Positions 33,727-43,432 are shown, numbered from the stretch's first letter. The stretch is DNA of 64,000 nucleotides from UBA2040 sp041674745 (GCA_041674745.1 JBAYVD010000002.1:124001-188000); one strand, 5' to 3'. Translations and numbers: made by a program. Notes: a model not told the origin generated them from the letters alone.

Positions 33727-35650
33727 TCACTTTGATTGGGTGTTTTTTCTCCAATTCCGTCAACCACTCTTTTTCCAAGTAATTTTGGTAATCTGAAGTT
33801 ACTGCCCCTTTGGCTTCGTTTAATTCTTTTTGACCTGCAGGAATAATTTCATTCACCTTAACCACATAGAATTTCCCATCTACTTCATATGGTTTGTTTG
33901 ATCCTACGTTCAATTTGTGTCCTTTCAAATAACTAACTTCTGATGGGTCAAATTTATTTGTTTTCACTTTTAAATTCAACTCACTGTCTTTGTTGATTTT
34001 TTCAATAACATGTTTTGAGTTGATGGTGTCATTTTGTATCATTTTAAACACATCTGTCGCAATGGACTGATTCAAACATTCATAAACCATGGCGTCATAA
34101 CGAGTTCCCCATGAGTATTTGTCGCGATTGCTTGCAAAGAAATTCGCCAAACCTGCCGAATCTTTCATGGCTTGATTCCACACTTTGTCTGTCATAATTT
34201 CATACAACAAAATTCCATCATGGTATTCTTGCATCAAACTTTTAAATGCTGGATGTTTTGCTTCCAATTTTGAATCTTCGTAAGCCAAAATCCTTGCTTT
34301 TTCATAAGCAGCGTATTGGTTTTTCACTAACTCATCGAAGTTTGATTTTGCTACTCCTCGATAATTCGACATTAGGTAGCTTGCAAAATCTTTTTGACCA
34401 TATTTTTTTCCGTCTAAAACGAAAAGCACCTTATCTGATTTTAATTTTGAAGCTGTCCATGCACCTTTAAAATACGTTGAATCCATGTTACTAACAAACC
34501 ATTTCAATCCTTTTGATGGTTTTGCTTTGTAAGCATATTCAACCTTCAATTTATTGACAAAAGAGTTTTGCGTCTTTTTTGCACGATCATCCCGATTTAC
34601 TTTGGTTTGAATTTCTTTTTTCAAACTTTCGAAAGATGCCAATGGAGCCCAACTGATTCGTTTGATGATGTGCCATCCAAAATCGGATTGAACCGGTCCT
34701 GAGAAGTCACCATCATTTTTCAAAGCAAAAGCTGCATCTTCAAATACAGGAACCATTCGAGTGGTAGTTCCTGTTCCGAATGCTGGCAAAATCCCACCGC
34801 GACCGTTGGTGCTTGGATCATCTGAAAATTGTTTGGCCAAATCTTCAAAGTTTTCACCAGCAACCAATTTGCCGTAAATTTCTTCAATTTTCTTTTTATC
34901 GTTTTGCAACTGTTCTGGACTAGCCTCCTTCGATGTCGCAATCATTATATGCGCAGCATTGATGGTTCCTCGAGCTGGTCTAGAATCCACGACTTTTATC
35001 AAATGGTAGCCAAATTTTGTTCGAATGGGCATGGAAACTTGACCAATTGGCAGTGTGTAGGCAGCATCTTCAAAAGAACTTACCATTTGAAAAGCCGTAA
35101 AATAACCTAAGTCGCCACCATTTTGTGCAGCAGAGGGATCCTCTGAACCACTTTTGCCACGCGCCACAGTTTCAAAATTTTCACCGTCAACAATACGTTT
35201 TCTTAAGGCCATTAAACGCGTATAAATTCGAGCGGTATCTGCAGGAGAGGCGTCTGGTTCGCAACGCAACAAAATATGAGACGCACGAAGTTCTGTTTTC
35301 ATTCTGTCGTACGCTTCTTTTACCAAATACTCATTCATTTCAGCATCTGTCAAATAGGGGGTAGCCAATTGTTTTCTGTAACCATCCAATTCTTTTTTCA
35401 AGCGTGGAATCGTATCATAACCCAAAGCTTCTGCTTCTGCTACTTTTAATTTAAACTTTTTAAACAACACCATATAGTCATCCAAACTTGCTTTATCGTA
35501 TTTGGGTGAATTGTTGTTTTTTAAATAAATCTGTAAAAATTCTGATTTTGATACTTTCTGATTGTCTATCTCTAGAATCGTTGCGTCTGTTTGAGAAAAA
35601 GTATAGTGTTGTGAATTGAAAAAGAATAATAGTATTAAGATTTTTTTCAT
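33695..35650 (-). CDS. PpiC/parvulin-type peptidyl-prolyl isomerase with two isomerase domains
   Basis: The 651-residue periplasmic protein has a signal peptide (FNSQHYTFSQ), an N-terminal helical region (about 22-115), a first parvulin domain (about 118-218; LRASHILLRCEPDA, GGDLGYFTAFQMV, FGYHLIKVVD), a second (about 222-328; NAAHIMIATSKEA, GGILPAFGTG, FGWHIIKRI) and a long C-terminal helical region. It resembles PpiD/SurA-type folding factors for outer-membrane or secreted proteins. It is the first of four overlapping or closely spaced genes ending in moxR, which suggests one module for envelope protein folding. Confidence 0.9.
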   Translation of the reverse strand: MKKILILLFFFNSQHYTFSQTDATILEIDNQKVSKSEFLQIYLKNNNSPKYDKASLDDYMVLFKKFKLKVAEAEALGYDTIPRLKKELDGYRKQLATPYLTDAEMNEYLVKEAYDRMKTELRASHILLRCEPDASPADTARIYTRLMALRKRIVDGENFETVARGKSGSEDPSAAQNGGDLGYFTAFQMVSSFEDAAYTLPIGQVSMPIRTKFGYHLIKVVDSRPARGTINAAHIMIATSKEASPEQLQNDKKKIEEIYGKLVAGENFEDLAKQFSDDPSTNGRGGILPAFGTGTTTRMVPVFEDAAFALKNDGDFSGPVQSDFGWHIIKRISWAPLASFESLKKEIQTKVNRDDRAKKTQNSFVNKLKVEYAYKAKPSKGLKWFVSNMDSTYFKGAWTASKLKSDKVLFVLDGKKYGQKDFASYLMSNYRGVAKSNFDELVKNQYAAYEKARILAYEDSKLEAKHPAFKSLMQEYHDGILLYEIMTDKVWNQAMKDSAGLANFFASNRDKYSWGTRYDAMVYECLNQSIATDVFKMIQNDTINSKHVIEKINKDSELNLKVKTNKFDPSEVSYLKGHKLNVGSNKPYEVDGKFYVVKVNEIIPAGQKELNEAKGAVTSDYQNYLEKEWLTELEKKHPIKVNEEVLYSLGK

Positions 35651-35754
35651 TTTTTAGATATTTATTTTAATGACCGTAAAAATAACAAATTCCACATCAA
35701 TTTGATGAAGGATTTGAGAAACGATTTAAAATCCAATGTTATTATATTTTTTTA

Positions 35755-35762
35755 TAAATTTG
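35755..35762 (+). promoter_or_regulatory. Candidate -7 element of the imelysin-like lipoprotein gene
   Basis: TAAATTTG matches TAnnTTTG exactly, 16 bases before the ATG at 35779. It lies in the 128-base divergent region between the PPIase operon and the imelysin-like gene. Confidence 0.5.
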
Positions 35763-35778
35763 GGTTATTAATTATTCA

Positions 35779-36894
35779 ATGAAAATGAAAATCAGATCTT
35801 TATTCCTAGTTTCAGCCTTGCTACTAATAGGTTGTAACAAAAAAGATAATACAAAAAATAGTGAGCACACCTATCAGTTTTCTAGATTAAAAAACCAGTA
35901 TATAAATACGCGTAAATTCCTTTTAAACAACTTTTTAAGTGACTATTCGATCTTAGAAAAAAACATTTGGGATTTGACTAGTTATATGCAAAATTCATTC
36001 TTCCAACTATCAAAAGAAAATTGGGTGAAATCCTATTCTAGTTATCTATTACTGTCTCCTTATAGCTTTGAATCCACGAGTCTTAGCCACGCCTTTTCAA
36101 ATCTGAGAAATCAAATTGACTTAACATATTTAAACGAATCTTATATTGATTATACACAAGCCAATGCGAATTCAGGAATCATAAACAATTTTAGTACGTA
36201 TCCTAATTTAACAAAAACTGACGTATTGAACGCACATTTAATTGGAGGTCCAAACAATATCAGCATCGGTTTTCATGCCATGGAATTTATACTATGGGGC
36301 GAAGATCTGAGCGTTTCTGGCCCGGGATCAAGACCTTCACAAGACTTAACGAGTGGAATAAACGCAGATAGAAGAAGAGTCTATCTGTTGGCAGTTAAGG
36401 AGCAATTGAAATCTAATTTTACACAAATCCTTGATGAGTCCACTTTTGAAAAAGAATTACTCAAATTGGACGCAACTAAGTTTAAAGACTTGCTGTTTGT
36501 TTCTCTTATTAAACACATTGATTATCTGAGCCATAACCTGATCATTGATGCAGTTGACATTCAAAATGAAAGTTATGAACTAGATAAATTTTCGGATAAA
36601 ACGACATTACATTTGCTCAAAATGATTGATGCAATTAGTCTTTATCTGGACGGGAGATCACTATTTGCTGGAACCGGAGACTATTACTTAATTGACTTCA
36701 TCAACGAAATTGACACAGAAATAGGAAAAGAAATTTTAGAAAAATTGAGCACAGCGAGCAATTTATTAAAAAGCGTAACCGTTCCTTTCGACCAAGCGAT
36801 ATTGGACTTGAATCAAAGAGAAACATTGAAATCCGTTTCAGTAAATTTGAATCGTGTCAGTGAACTACTCCAGAATTTTCAGACGAAAATTTGA
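35779..36894 (+). CDS. Imelysin-family lipoprotein (IrpA-like)
   Basis: The 371-residue protein has a lipoprotein signal (LLLIGC, Cys about 19) and an all-helical imelysin-type fold. The family's GxHxxE signature is present as IGFHAMEFILWGEDLS, followed by GPGSRPSQD. Imelysin-like proteins such as IrpA and EfeO/M75 are linked to iron uptake or sensing, although no peptidase activity is established for most of them. There is no iron transporter beside it. It starts from its own -7 box and ends seven bases from a convergent gene. Confidence 0.85.
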   Translation: MKMKIRSLFLVSALLLIGCNKKDNTKNSEHTYQFSRLKNQYINTRKFLLNNFLSDYSILEKNIWDLTSYMQNSFFQLSKENWVKSYSSYLLLSPYSFESTSLSHAFSNLRNQIDLTYLNESYIDYTQANANSGIINNFSTYPNLTKTDVLNAHLIGGPNNISIGFHAMEFILWGEDLSVSGPGSRPSQDLTSGINADRRRVYLLAVKEQLKSNFTQILDESTFEKELLKLDATKFKDLLFVSLIKHIDYLSHNLIIDAVDIQNESYELDKFSDKTTLHLLKMIDAISLYLDGRSLFAGTGDYYLIDFINEIDTEIGKEILEKLSTASNLLKSVTVPFDQAILDLNQRETLKSVSVNLNRVSELLQNFQTKI

Positions 36895-36901
36895 AATTGT
36901 A

Positions 36902-37726
36902 CTAGAATAAATAAGTCAATCCAGCTTTTAAACTAATACTCATTAAATTTTCTCGCTTCAAACGGTAATAAATACTGGAATAATCAAGTGGATGACCATT
37001 TAAGACCTCTAATTTTTGATCGCTCATTGATGAATAAAAAGAGAACAAATATTTAATACCTAAATCAACTGTTAAATGCTTGCTTACCGGTCTCCTGTAA
37101 AAGCAACCGTATGAAATAGTTATCCCATTTATGGACGGATAATCCTTCGAGATAAAATAATTGTCAGGAGCTGTCCAATAAGCAGCATTTTCAGGACCTG
37201 GCCCAAATTCATTTACAGCATAGCGATAGGGTTTGTTTTGAATATTCGCTTGCGTGAAACCTAAACCTAGACTATGAATAATTCCTGCAGGTGCAATACC
37301 GTTAGCATTCGAGAATTCCATACGAAGCATGTAACTTTTCGATCGAATTCCGATTCCTTCCATTCTTAAATAACTCGAATCCGGAAATACAGAACCACTG
37401 GCATTTGAAGAGTAGGAAGCGTAAGAAATAGGGGCATTGATTATTGTTTGTTTGTTTAAGAACTCTATTCCCATTGCAAATCCTGACTTTAATTGTCGCA
37501 AATAATTGAATGAATAACCGGTGTTTATCCATTCTTTCGATTGTTCCATAGCACCATTTTTTTCACGAAAAGTGAATTTATTGAATGATCCCGAGAAAAT
37601 TGGCACGTTCACCAAAAACTCTCCTGAAACAATGTTTTTACAACCTTGAAAACCGATTGTTTGGCTGTACAAATTTGCCATGTTAATTAAAACCATAGCA
37701 ATAATAATATTTATCTTCTTCAACAT
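36902..37726 (-). CDS. Uncharacterised outer-membrane beta-barrel-like protein
   Basis: I do not recognise this 274-residue protein. It has a signal peptide (MANLYSQ) and alternating polar/aromatic beta strands throughout (KFTFREKN, SFNYLRQLKSGFAMGIEF, YMLRMEF, LTVDLGIKYLFSFY), ending in an aromatic C-terminal strand (SISLKAGLTYLF), which is the usual mark of an outer-membrane barrel. Its ATG overlaps the stop of the upstream pseudopeptidase gene by one base (TAATG), so the two are made together. It may anchor or export its partner; that is inference. Confidence 0.7.
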   Translation of the reverse strand: MLKKINIIIAMVLINMANLYSQTIGFQGCKNIVSGEFLVNVPIFSGSFNKFTFREKNGAMEQSKEWINTGYSFNYLRQLKSGFAMGIEFLNKQTIINAPISYASYSSNASGSVFPDSSYLRMEGIGIRSKSYMLRMEFSNANGIAPAGIIHSLGLGFTQANIQNKPYRYAVNEFGPGPENAAYWTAPDNYFISKDYPSINGITISYGCFYRRPVSKHLTVDLGIKYLFSFYSSMSDQKLEVLNGHPLDYSSIYYRLKRENLMSISLKAGLTYLF

Positions 37727-39750
37727 TATTTAATGTTTGTTATGTATTTCATCAATTGCGCTAAAGTTGTATTCTTATTCCAAGAATACGATAGCTCAAT
37801 CTGTTCAAAGTCTAGTATTTTTCCTTGAGTCGAGTTAAAATTAAAAGCCAAATAATTTGACTGATTTCCTCTGATCAAAAGATCCGTAGCAACCCACGGA
37901 AGGGGCAATATCAAAAAGCCTAAAAAATGAACGCCTCGCGCTTTCATTTTGAATCGATTTGTAAACTGACAAAAAAGCAATTGTTGATTTTGACTTCCAA
38001 ATGATTCTTGGAGACGATATTGTGAAACACCTAACAAACCTACATTCGTTTCTCCCGTTTTGAACTTTTGCAGGATCATTTGGTTGATTTCTGAAGTTCT
38101 ATTGTACTCCAGTGTAGCAGTGTTAGTGCCATTCGGATCCCAATAGGTAACGGAATACTCATATTTTTTCAAAGCATCGACCGAACTAGTTTGGGTCAAT
38201 TTCTCCAATTCTAAAGACTTGTTTTCTTTTAATCCTTTTCTAGTAAACAAACTAACTGTTGGATCAATCATGATTGTCTTTTTATCATTTTCCAGATTTG
38301 AATCTTTGTCAAATTTTGCAACAAATACGCTGTCGCTAAGTAGATCGGGAATTGCATAGAAATAAAACTCATTGCTATCAATGGTTAATACTTCTATTTT
38401 CTTCGCCATGTCAATCTTGTCGTATTTGGATATCGTATCAGAGAGAGATATTTCTTTTGAACTATTCGGAAAGGTTTCTTTTGAAAATCGTTTAATCGGA
38501 AATCGATTACTTTCAACCAAAACATTCGTTATTTCATCGCGAATTAATTTTGCATCCACATACAATTCAGGATATTGATTCATCACATCCGTGGAAAATC
38601 TCAAAGCTAAACTTGCCACTGCAAATCCATTTAATTTATTTAATAGACGAAAAAAACGGTCACTTTCCGAAAGGTTATTTTGAATTAAATTTTTCTCATA
38701 TCTCTTCGCGCCAAGCGAAAAATTTTGAACAACCATGCCATACCAAGCATTTAATTTCATTCGAACGAGGTAATTTTCAGCTGGCAAAACCATCTCTTTT
38801 TCCAGAACACCAACTGAATAAAGTGCTTTTTCAAATTCATTTGCAATTAACAATTCCTCAATGACCTGCAATCGAGCAAGATATCGAAGTCTTATATAGT
38901 TCAATAATTGAGCTTTCTCTTCTTTGTCAGCAACCCCCGTTTTACTAAGTAATTTATCTTTCCGAATTTGATAAGGATCATTCGGTGTCGTAACTCCAAA
39001 TGGATTGACCGTTTTTACGACTCCTTTGTAATCAGAAACGTCATAGAATGACTTTGGGACATACACTGTAGATCCGAAATAATTCTCAACCAATGCAACA
39101 TCCTCAAAGGGTAAGTGTGAGAATCTTAGAACATCCATAGTTCGAACAGCCTCAAAAGCCGAAAATCCCGCAGTCGAATAGGTCTGCAAAGCTTTTTCAT
39201 CAATCGAGGTTTCAAAACTTAGGGAAAGTCGATAATACGACTTTATTAAATCATCCAACAAACTGCTGGTAAAAAGTACTTTATCTCCACAAGGCGATGA
39301 CTTCAGTTGCTTTTCTTTTTCAGGAATTAAAAGAAAAAACAATTGTTCGACAGACGAAGTTTGAGCTAGCAAACCCGTCGTAACTAAATAAATATCTTGG
39401 TTGGATACAATGGCAGAGACACTCGATTTTAGAATGTAAATCTGATCCGTTTGTTTAAATATTCCTTTATCAAACAGCGGTGCGCAATTCGTTCTTAAAT
39501 CAACAGCCAACTTGTCTCCAAATAATACCCTTCCTGAACTTAAAATCCGATCAAAGATTAGATTGTTTGATTTTTTAGAATAATTGGACCCATGGCTCAA
39601 TGGGTAAACGGTATATTTTGGAAATAGAACTTGACTCTCTTTAATACACTTGGGTATTTCTCCTTTTGATAACCAATAATAATCCAGTGATTGAGAAAAA
39701 ACTGAAACGCTTAAAAAAACAGTGGTAAGCGATAGTAAAATAATTTTCAT
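37726..39750 (-). CDS. Secreted M48-like protein lacking the HExxH zinc site (probable pseudopeptidase)
   Basis: The 674-residue protein has a signal peptide (SVSVFSQ). Residues about 60-240 follow an M48 peptidase plan: ILSSGRVLFGDKLAVDL, then IYILKSS...DIYLVTTGLLAQTSSVEQLFFLL, the usual lead-in to the catalytic helix. Where M48 enzymes have HExxH this protein has LIPEKEK (about 139-145). Further on, ETSIDEKALQTYSTAGFSAFEAV keeps the Glu-x3-Asp third-ligand motif of active relatives. The residues after about 290 are helical and TPR-like, then an unknown C-terminal domain. It is probably inactive as a protease and may serve as a binding protein. It is coupled by TAATG to the barrel gene. Confidence 0.7.
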   Translation of the reverse strand: MKIILLSLTTVFLSVSVFSQSLDYYWLSKGEIPKCIKESQVLFPKYTVYPLSHGSNYSKKSNNLIFDRILSSGRVLFGDKLAVDLRTNCAPLFDKGIFKQTDQIYILKSSVSAIVSNQDIYLVTTGLLAQTSSVEQLFFLLIPEKEKQLKSSPCGDKVLFTSSLLDDLIKSYYRLSLSFETSIDEKALQTYSTAGFSAFEAVRTMDVLRFSHLPFEDVALVENYFGSTVYVPKSFYDVSDYKGVVKTVNPFGVTTPNDPYQIRKDKLLSKTGVADKEEKAQLLNYIRLRYLARLQVIEELLIANEFEKALYSVGVLEKEMVLPAENYLVRMKLNAWYGMVVQNFSLGAKRYEKNLIQNNLSESDRFFRLLNKLNGFAVASLALRFSTDVMNQYPELYVDAKLIRDEITNVLVESNRFPIKRFSKETFPNSSKEISLSDTISKYDKIDMAKKIEVLTIDSNEFYFYAIPDLLSDSVFVAKFDKDSNLENDKKTIMIDPTVSLFTRKGLKENKSLELEKLTQTSSVDALKKYEYSVTYWDPNGTNTATLEYNRTSEINQMILQKFKTGETNVGLLGVSQYRLQESFGSQNQQLLFCQFTNRFKMKARGVHFLGFLILPLPWVATDLLIRGNQSNYLAFNFNSTQGKILDFEQIELSYSWNKNTTLAQLMKYITNIK

Positions 39751-39801
39751 TTTAGCGAATGACTTAGACGATTGTACAGGTTAAATTTTGATAGGCTAAA
39801 A

Positions 39802-39836
39802 TAACAAAAAACCCGTTTGACAAATCAAACGGGTTC
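39802..39836 (-). terminator. Rho-independent terminator of guaB
   Basis: AACCCGTTTGA (39810-39820) and TCAAACGGGTT (39825-39835) are perfect complements around a four-base CAAA loop. On the minus strand the stem is followed by a T-rich tract (TTTTTGTTATTTT). It lies 20 bases past the guaB stop. Confidence 0.85.
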
Positions 39837-39855
39837 ATGTTTTTATTTTAATCTA

Positions 39856-41328
39856 TTATTTTATGCTGTAGTTGGGTGCTTCACGTGTTATCGTCACATC
39901 ATGTGGATGTGATTCACGCATGCCTGCAAAGGTAATTCGAACAAATTCAGCTCCTTGTAATTTATCAATTGTTGGCGCTCCACAATATCCCATTCCGGCT
40001 CTTAATCCACCTATAATTTGATACATGACTTCGTTTAAGTTTCCTCGATAGGGTACACGACCTGAAATTCCTTCAGGAACCAATTTTTTCACATCGTCTT
40101 CTGCATCTTGGAAATAACGATCTTTTGAACCTTGTTGCATGGCTTCAACACTTCCCATTCCTCTATAAGATTTGAATTTTCTACCTTCAAAAATGATGGT
40201 TTCGCCAGGTGATTCTTCTACACCTGCAAACATTGAACCTACCATAACGATATCAGCACCTGCTGCAATTGCTTTTACAATGTCACCAGTATAGCGAATA
40301 CCTCCATCAGCGATAACCGGAATACCTGTTCCTTCCAATGCTCTTGCCACATCATTCACCGCAGTCAATTGAGGAACTCCAACACCAGCAATAATTCTAG
40401 TCGTACATATAGAACCTGGTCCAATTCCAACTTTCACTGCATCAGCACCTGCATCAACTAAGTGTTTCGCTGCTGCCGCTGTTGCAATATTCCCCACAAT
40501 TACATCCAAATTTGGATGTTTTGCTTTGACTTGTTTTAATTTTTCTACAACGCCCATGGTATGTCCGTGAGCCGTATCAATTACGATGGCATCAACACCG
40601 GCATCTACCAATGCATCTACACGATCCAATGTATCTGGCGTAACACCAACGGCGGCTCCAACTCTTAATCGTCCAAAACTATCTTTGCAAGAAAGTGGAT
40701 GTTGTTTTACTTTAATGATATCTCGGTAGGTGATTAATCCTACCAATCGCCCTTTTGAGTCTACAACGGGTAATTTTTCAATTTTATTTTCTTGAAGAAT
40801 TCCTTCAGCATCAGACAATTCGATATGGTCATTTGCCGTGATGATATTTTCGGAAGTCATGATTTCTCGAATTGGGCGAGAAAATTCTTTTTCAAATCGC
40901 AAATCACGGTTCGTAACGATACCTTTTAAGGTTCCATTCGCGTCTACAACCGGAATTCCTCCAATGCTATTTTCCTTCATGATAGCCAAGGCATCCGAAA
41001 CTTTAGCATCCTCACTCAAGGTGATAGGATCGATGATCATCCCACTTTCTGAGCGCTTTACTTTCCGCACCTCCATGGCTTGATTCTCAATCGTCATGTT
41101 TTTGTGAATAATACCCATTCCGCCTTGTTGAGCAATAGCAATGGCTAATTTGGACTCAGTCACCGTATCCATTGCCGCGGAAATAATTGGCGTATTTACA
41201 GAAATATTTCTGGTTAATTTGCTAGACAATTTAACGTCACGTGGTAATACTTCTGAAAAAGCCGGAACTAAAAGAACATCATCGTAGGTTAAACCCTCAC
41301 GAATCGATGTAATATTTGATAAAGACAT
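39856..41328 (-). CDS. guaB: Inosine-5'-monophosphate dehydrogenase
   Basis: The 490-residue enzyme oxidises IMP to XMP with NAD+, the committed step of GMP synthesis. It has the (beta/alpha)8 barrel with the catalytic cysteine loop GIGPGSICTTR, the phosphate-binding DGGIRYTGD and MVGSMFAG segments, and a two-CBS Bateman domain inserted at about residues 95-205 (GGIPVVDANGTLKG, KLPVVDSKGRLVG), which binds adenine or guanine nucleotides for control. The flap sequence RYFQ is present. It is monocistronic, with its own -7 box and terminator. Confidence 0.98.
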   Translation of the reverse strand: MSLSNITSIREGLTYDDVLLVPAFSEVLPRDVKLSSKLTRNISVNTPIISAAMDTVTESKLAIAIAQQGGMGIIHKNMTIENQAMEVRKVKRSESGMIIDPITLSEDAKVSDALAIMKENSIGGIPVVDANGTLKGIVTNRDLRFEKEFSRPIREIMTSENIITANDHIELSDAEGILQENKIEKLPVVDSKGRLVGLITYRDIIKVKQHPLSCKDSFGRLRVGAAVGVTPDTLDRVDALVDAGVDAIVIDTAHGHTMGVVEKLKQVKAKHPNLDVIVGNIATAAAAKHLVDAGADAVKVGIGPGSICTTRIIAGVGVPQLTAVNDVARALEGTGIPVIADGGIRYTGDIVKAIAAGADIVMVGSMFAGVEESPGETIIFEGRKFKSYRGMGSVEAMQQGSKDRYFQDAEDDVKKLVPEGISGRVPYRGNLNEVMYQIIGGLRAGMGYCGAPTIDKLQGAEFVRITFAGMRESHPHDVTITREAPNYSIK

Positions 41329-41355
41329 GAACCTATTTTTTTAAATAAATTCTGG

Positions 41356-41363
41356 CAAATTTA
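41356..41363 (-). promoter_or_regulatory. Candidate -7 element of guaB
   Basis: On the minus strand it reads TAAATTTG, an exact TAnnTTTG match, 27 bases before the guaB ATG in a 126-base divergent region. Confidence 0.5.
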
Positions 41364-41454
41364 GCATTAATTTCTTAGAAGAATATCAGATTAACGTTTC
41401 TTTGTAACTCAATTCAAGAATTAATGGCATTTTTGCAATACAAACATTACGATT

Positions 41455-42114
41455 TTGAACAGATTCATCCATATCAAAAGCTCGTTTCTTCATTTTTTTG
41501 TTGCTACTGCTTTTTTTACTACCTTCCAGGATACCGCGTTTTCACAGGATTCGACTAAAGCTTTGATACAACTTTCAGGAGTTGTGGTTTCCGAGGATGA
41601 TTTAGAACCCTTGCCTTACACCACGGTTTTTGATCTTTCAAATCGAAGAGGTGTAATCGCTGATTATTATGGTTATTTCTCGTTTGTCGTGACACCTGGA
41701 GATACGCTGCATTTTTCTTTTTATGGACACAAAACGTCTTCATTTATTGTTCCTGACACCTTAACTGAAAATAGATACAGCATCATTCATATGATGAAAA
41801 AAGACACCATTAATTTACCACAAATTGATGTTTATCCTTGGCCATCACGAGAAGATTTTGCCCGTGCTTTTGTTGAAATGGAGCCGTATGACGACGCTTT
41901 GAGAAGAGCACAACGTGAATTATCTGGTGAAAGTTTGGCATTTGCAGCGGCTCGTTTAACCGTAGATGCTGGTTTGGCCCAAAGCTATGCTTCTAACCAG
42001 CGAAACACCAAATTGTACACTATGGGACAAATACCAGTAAACAATTTGTTTAATCCTTATTCTTGGGCAAAATTCATTTCAGACTGGAAAAACGGTGATT
42101 TGAAAAGGCAATAG
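41455..42114 (+). CDS. Secreted protein with carboxypeptidase-regulatory-like domain
   Basis: The 219-residue protein has a signal peptide (FQDTAFSQD), then a CarboxypepD_reg-like beta-sandwich (about 36-110; LSGVVVSEDDLEPLPYTTVFD, GVIADYYGYFSFVV) and a helical C-terminal half (about 125-219). Such domains are common in Bacteroidota surface and periplasmic proteins; the job here is unknown. The only workable start is TTG at 41455, which gives a complete signal peptide; the ATG at 41424 is in another frame. A one-mismatch -7 box (CATTTTTG, 41428-41435) lies upstream. Confidence 0.75.
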   Translation: MNRFIHIKSSFLHFFVATAFFTTFQDTAFSQDSTKALIQLSGVVVSEDDLEPLPYTTVFDLSNRRGVIADYYGYFSFVVTPGDTLHFSFYGHKTSSFIVPDTLTENRYSIIHMMKKDTINLPQIDVYPWPSREDFARAFVEMEPYDDALRRAQRELSGESLAFAAARLTVDAGLAQSYASNQRNTKLYTMGQIPVNNLFNPYSWAKFISDWKNGDLKRQ

Positions 42115-42167
42115 TTGTTTCTAACCAACGTCAAAATTACCCTTGCTCTAGCTACTTAAACTTTTAT

Positions 42168-43406
42168 TTAAGCTGGATAGCACAAACAAAATTTTTCCAC
42201 AGGATTGGCGAGTGCGGAAATATTCAGATTATCAGAAGCTTTCGATAAATCAATTATTTCACCTGTTTTCATTTTCAAATTGATGTTCTCCTTACCATGA
42301 TTGTAGGCGCTATTCGTCAATTTTTGGGAATAAACGTAGTAAGCCGTATCCTCAAAAGATAATTTCCATTTTTTGACCAGTTCATTCCGTTCGTGCAGAA
42401 TTCGCTCCGCAGTAAATGGTTCTTTTGATATTTCAATTTTCAATAAATCACGGTTGACCAAACGTCGTGCTAAATCCGATAAAATCGTATCGGGATGGTT
42501 CTGCCAAACTTTTACAGCGCCTAGAATGTCAAAATCATCCAATTGTGAGAAATAATGCAAGGCATCTGGATTGTTTTTAAAGTCACTTAATCCAATTTTA
42601 TTTTTCAAAAAGAACTCCAAAGCTGGACTAGCAAAAACCGTTTGACCCGCTTCTACCAACAATTTTGCTCTTCGTAAAACTTGAATCAAGGTCAATTCAG
42701 CGGATACAACTGTTTTATGCAAGTAAACTTGCCAATACATCAATCTTCTGGCGACGATAAATTTCTCAACAGAGTAAATTCCTTTCTCCTCGAGTACCAA
42801 TTGACCTTCATGAACATCCAACATTTCGATGATTCGTTCACTTCCAATGATTCCTTCGCTAACACCTGTATAAAAACTATCTCGATTCAAATAATCCAAT
42901 CGATCCATGTCCAATTGACTCGAAACCAACTGGTGCAAAAATTTCTTTTCGTACTTGTTTTGAAATATTGCTAAGCTCAATTCCAATTCGCCAGGGAAAC
43001 TTGTATTCAGCGCATAGATGAATAAACTGGAAATTTCCTCGTGACTAACGCCGTTTACAATATCGTATTCCAAGGTGTGTGAAAAAGGACCGTGACCGAT
43101 GTCATGGAGCAAAATGGCACACAAAACAGCATGTTCCTCTTGCGGTGTAATTTCGTGTCCTTTTCTTCGAATCACTTGAATCGCATTGAACATCAAATGC
43201 ATCGCGCCCAAAGCGTGATGAAATCGTGTATGCAAGGCACCGGGATAAACCAGCTGCGTTAAACCCAATTGATTTATTCTTCGCAACCGCTGAAAAAACG
43301 GGTGTTGGATTATGTCAAAGATTATTTCATTCGGAATTGAAATAAAACCGTACACAGGGTCGTTAAAAATTTTCTTTTTGTTATTTCGGCTGAGAATCGG
43401 TCGCAA
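42168..43406 (-). CDS. HD-domain phosphohydrolase (dGTPase/SAMHD1-like)
   Basis: The 412-residue cytoplasmic protein has an HD metal-binding domain with FQRLRRINQLGL, the first His in RFHHALGAMHLM, the HD pair in LLHDIGHGPFSH and a later Asp in LDMDRLDYLNRD, the pattern of dNTP triphosphohydrolase-like proteins. The C-terminal part (about 240-412) is helical. The frame extends to 43508, but that part overlaps porX. A -7 box at 43433-43440 points to initiation downstream, and the TTG at 43406 is the only start that fits. The substrate could be dGTP or other nucleotides. Confidence 0.88.
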   Translation of the reverse strand: MRPILSRNNKKKIFNDPVYGFISIPNEIIFDIIQHPFFQRLRRINQLGLTQLVYPGALHTRFHHALGAMHLMFNAIQVIRRKGHEITPQEEHAVLCAILLHDIGHGPFSHTLEYDIVNGVSHEEISSLFIYALNTSFPGELELSLAIFQNKYEKKFLHQLVSSQLDMDRLDYLNRDSFYTGVSEGIIGSERIIEMLDVHEGQLVLEEKGIYSVEKFIVARRLMYWQVYLHKTVVSAELTLIQVLRRAKLLVEAGQTVFASPALEFFLKNKIGLSDFKNNPDALHYFSQLDDFDILGAVKVWQNHPDTILSDLARRLVNRDLLKIEISKEPFTAERILHERNELVKKWKLSFEDTAYYVYSQKLTNSAYNHGKENINLKMKTGEIIDLSKASDNLNISALANPVEKFCLCYPA

Positions 43407-43432
43407 ATGAATAATTTTAGCGTTATATCCAT

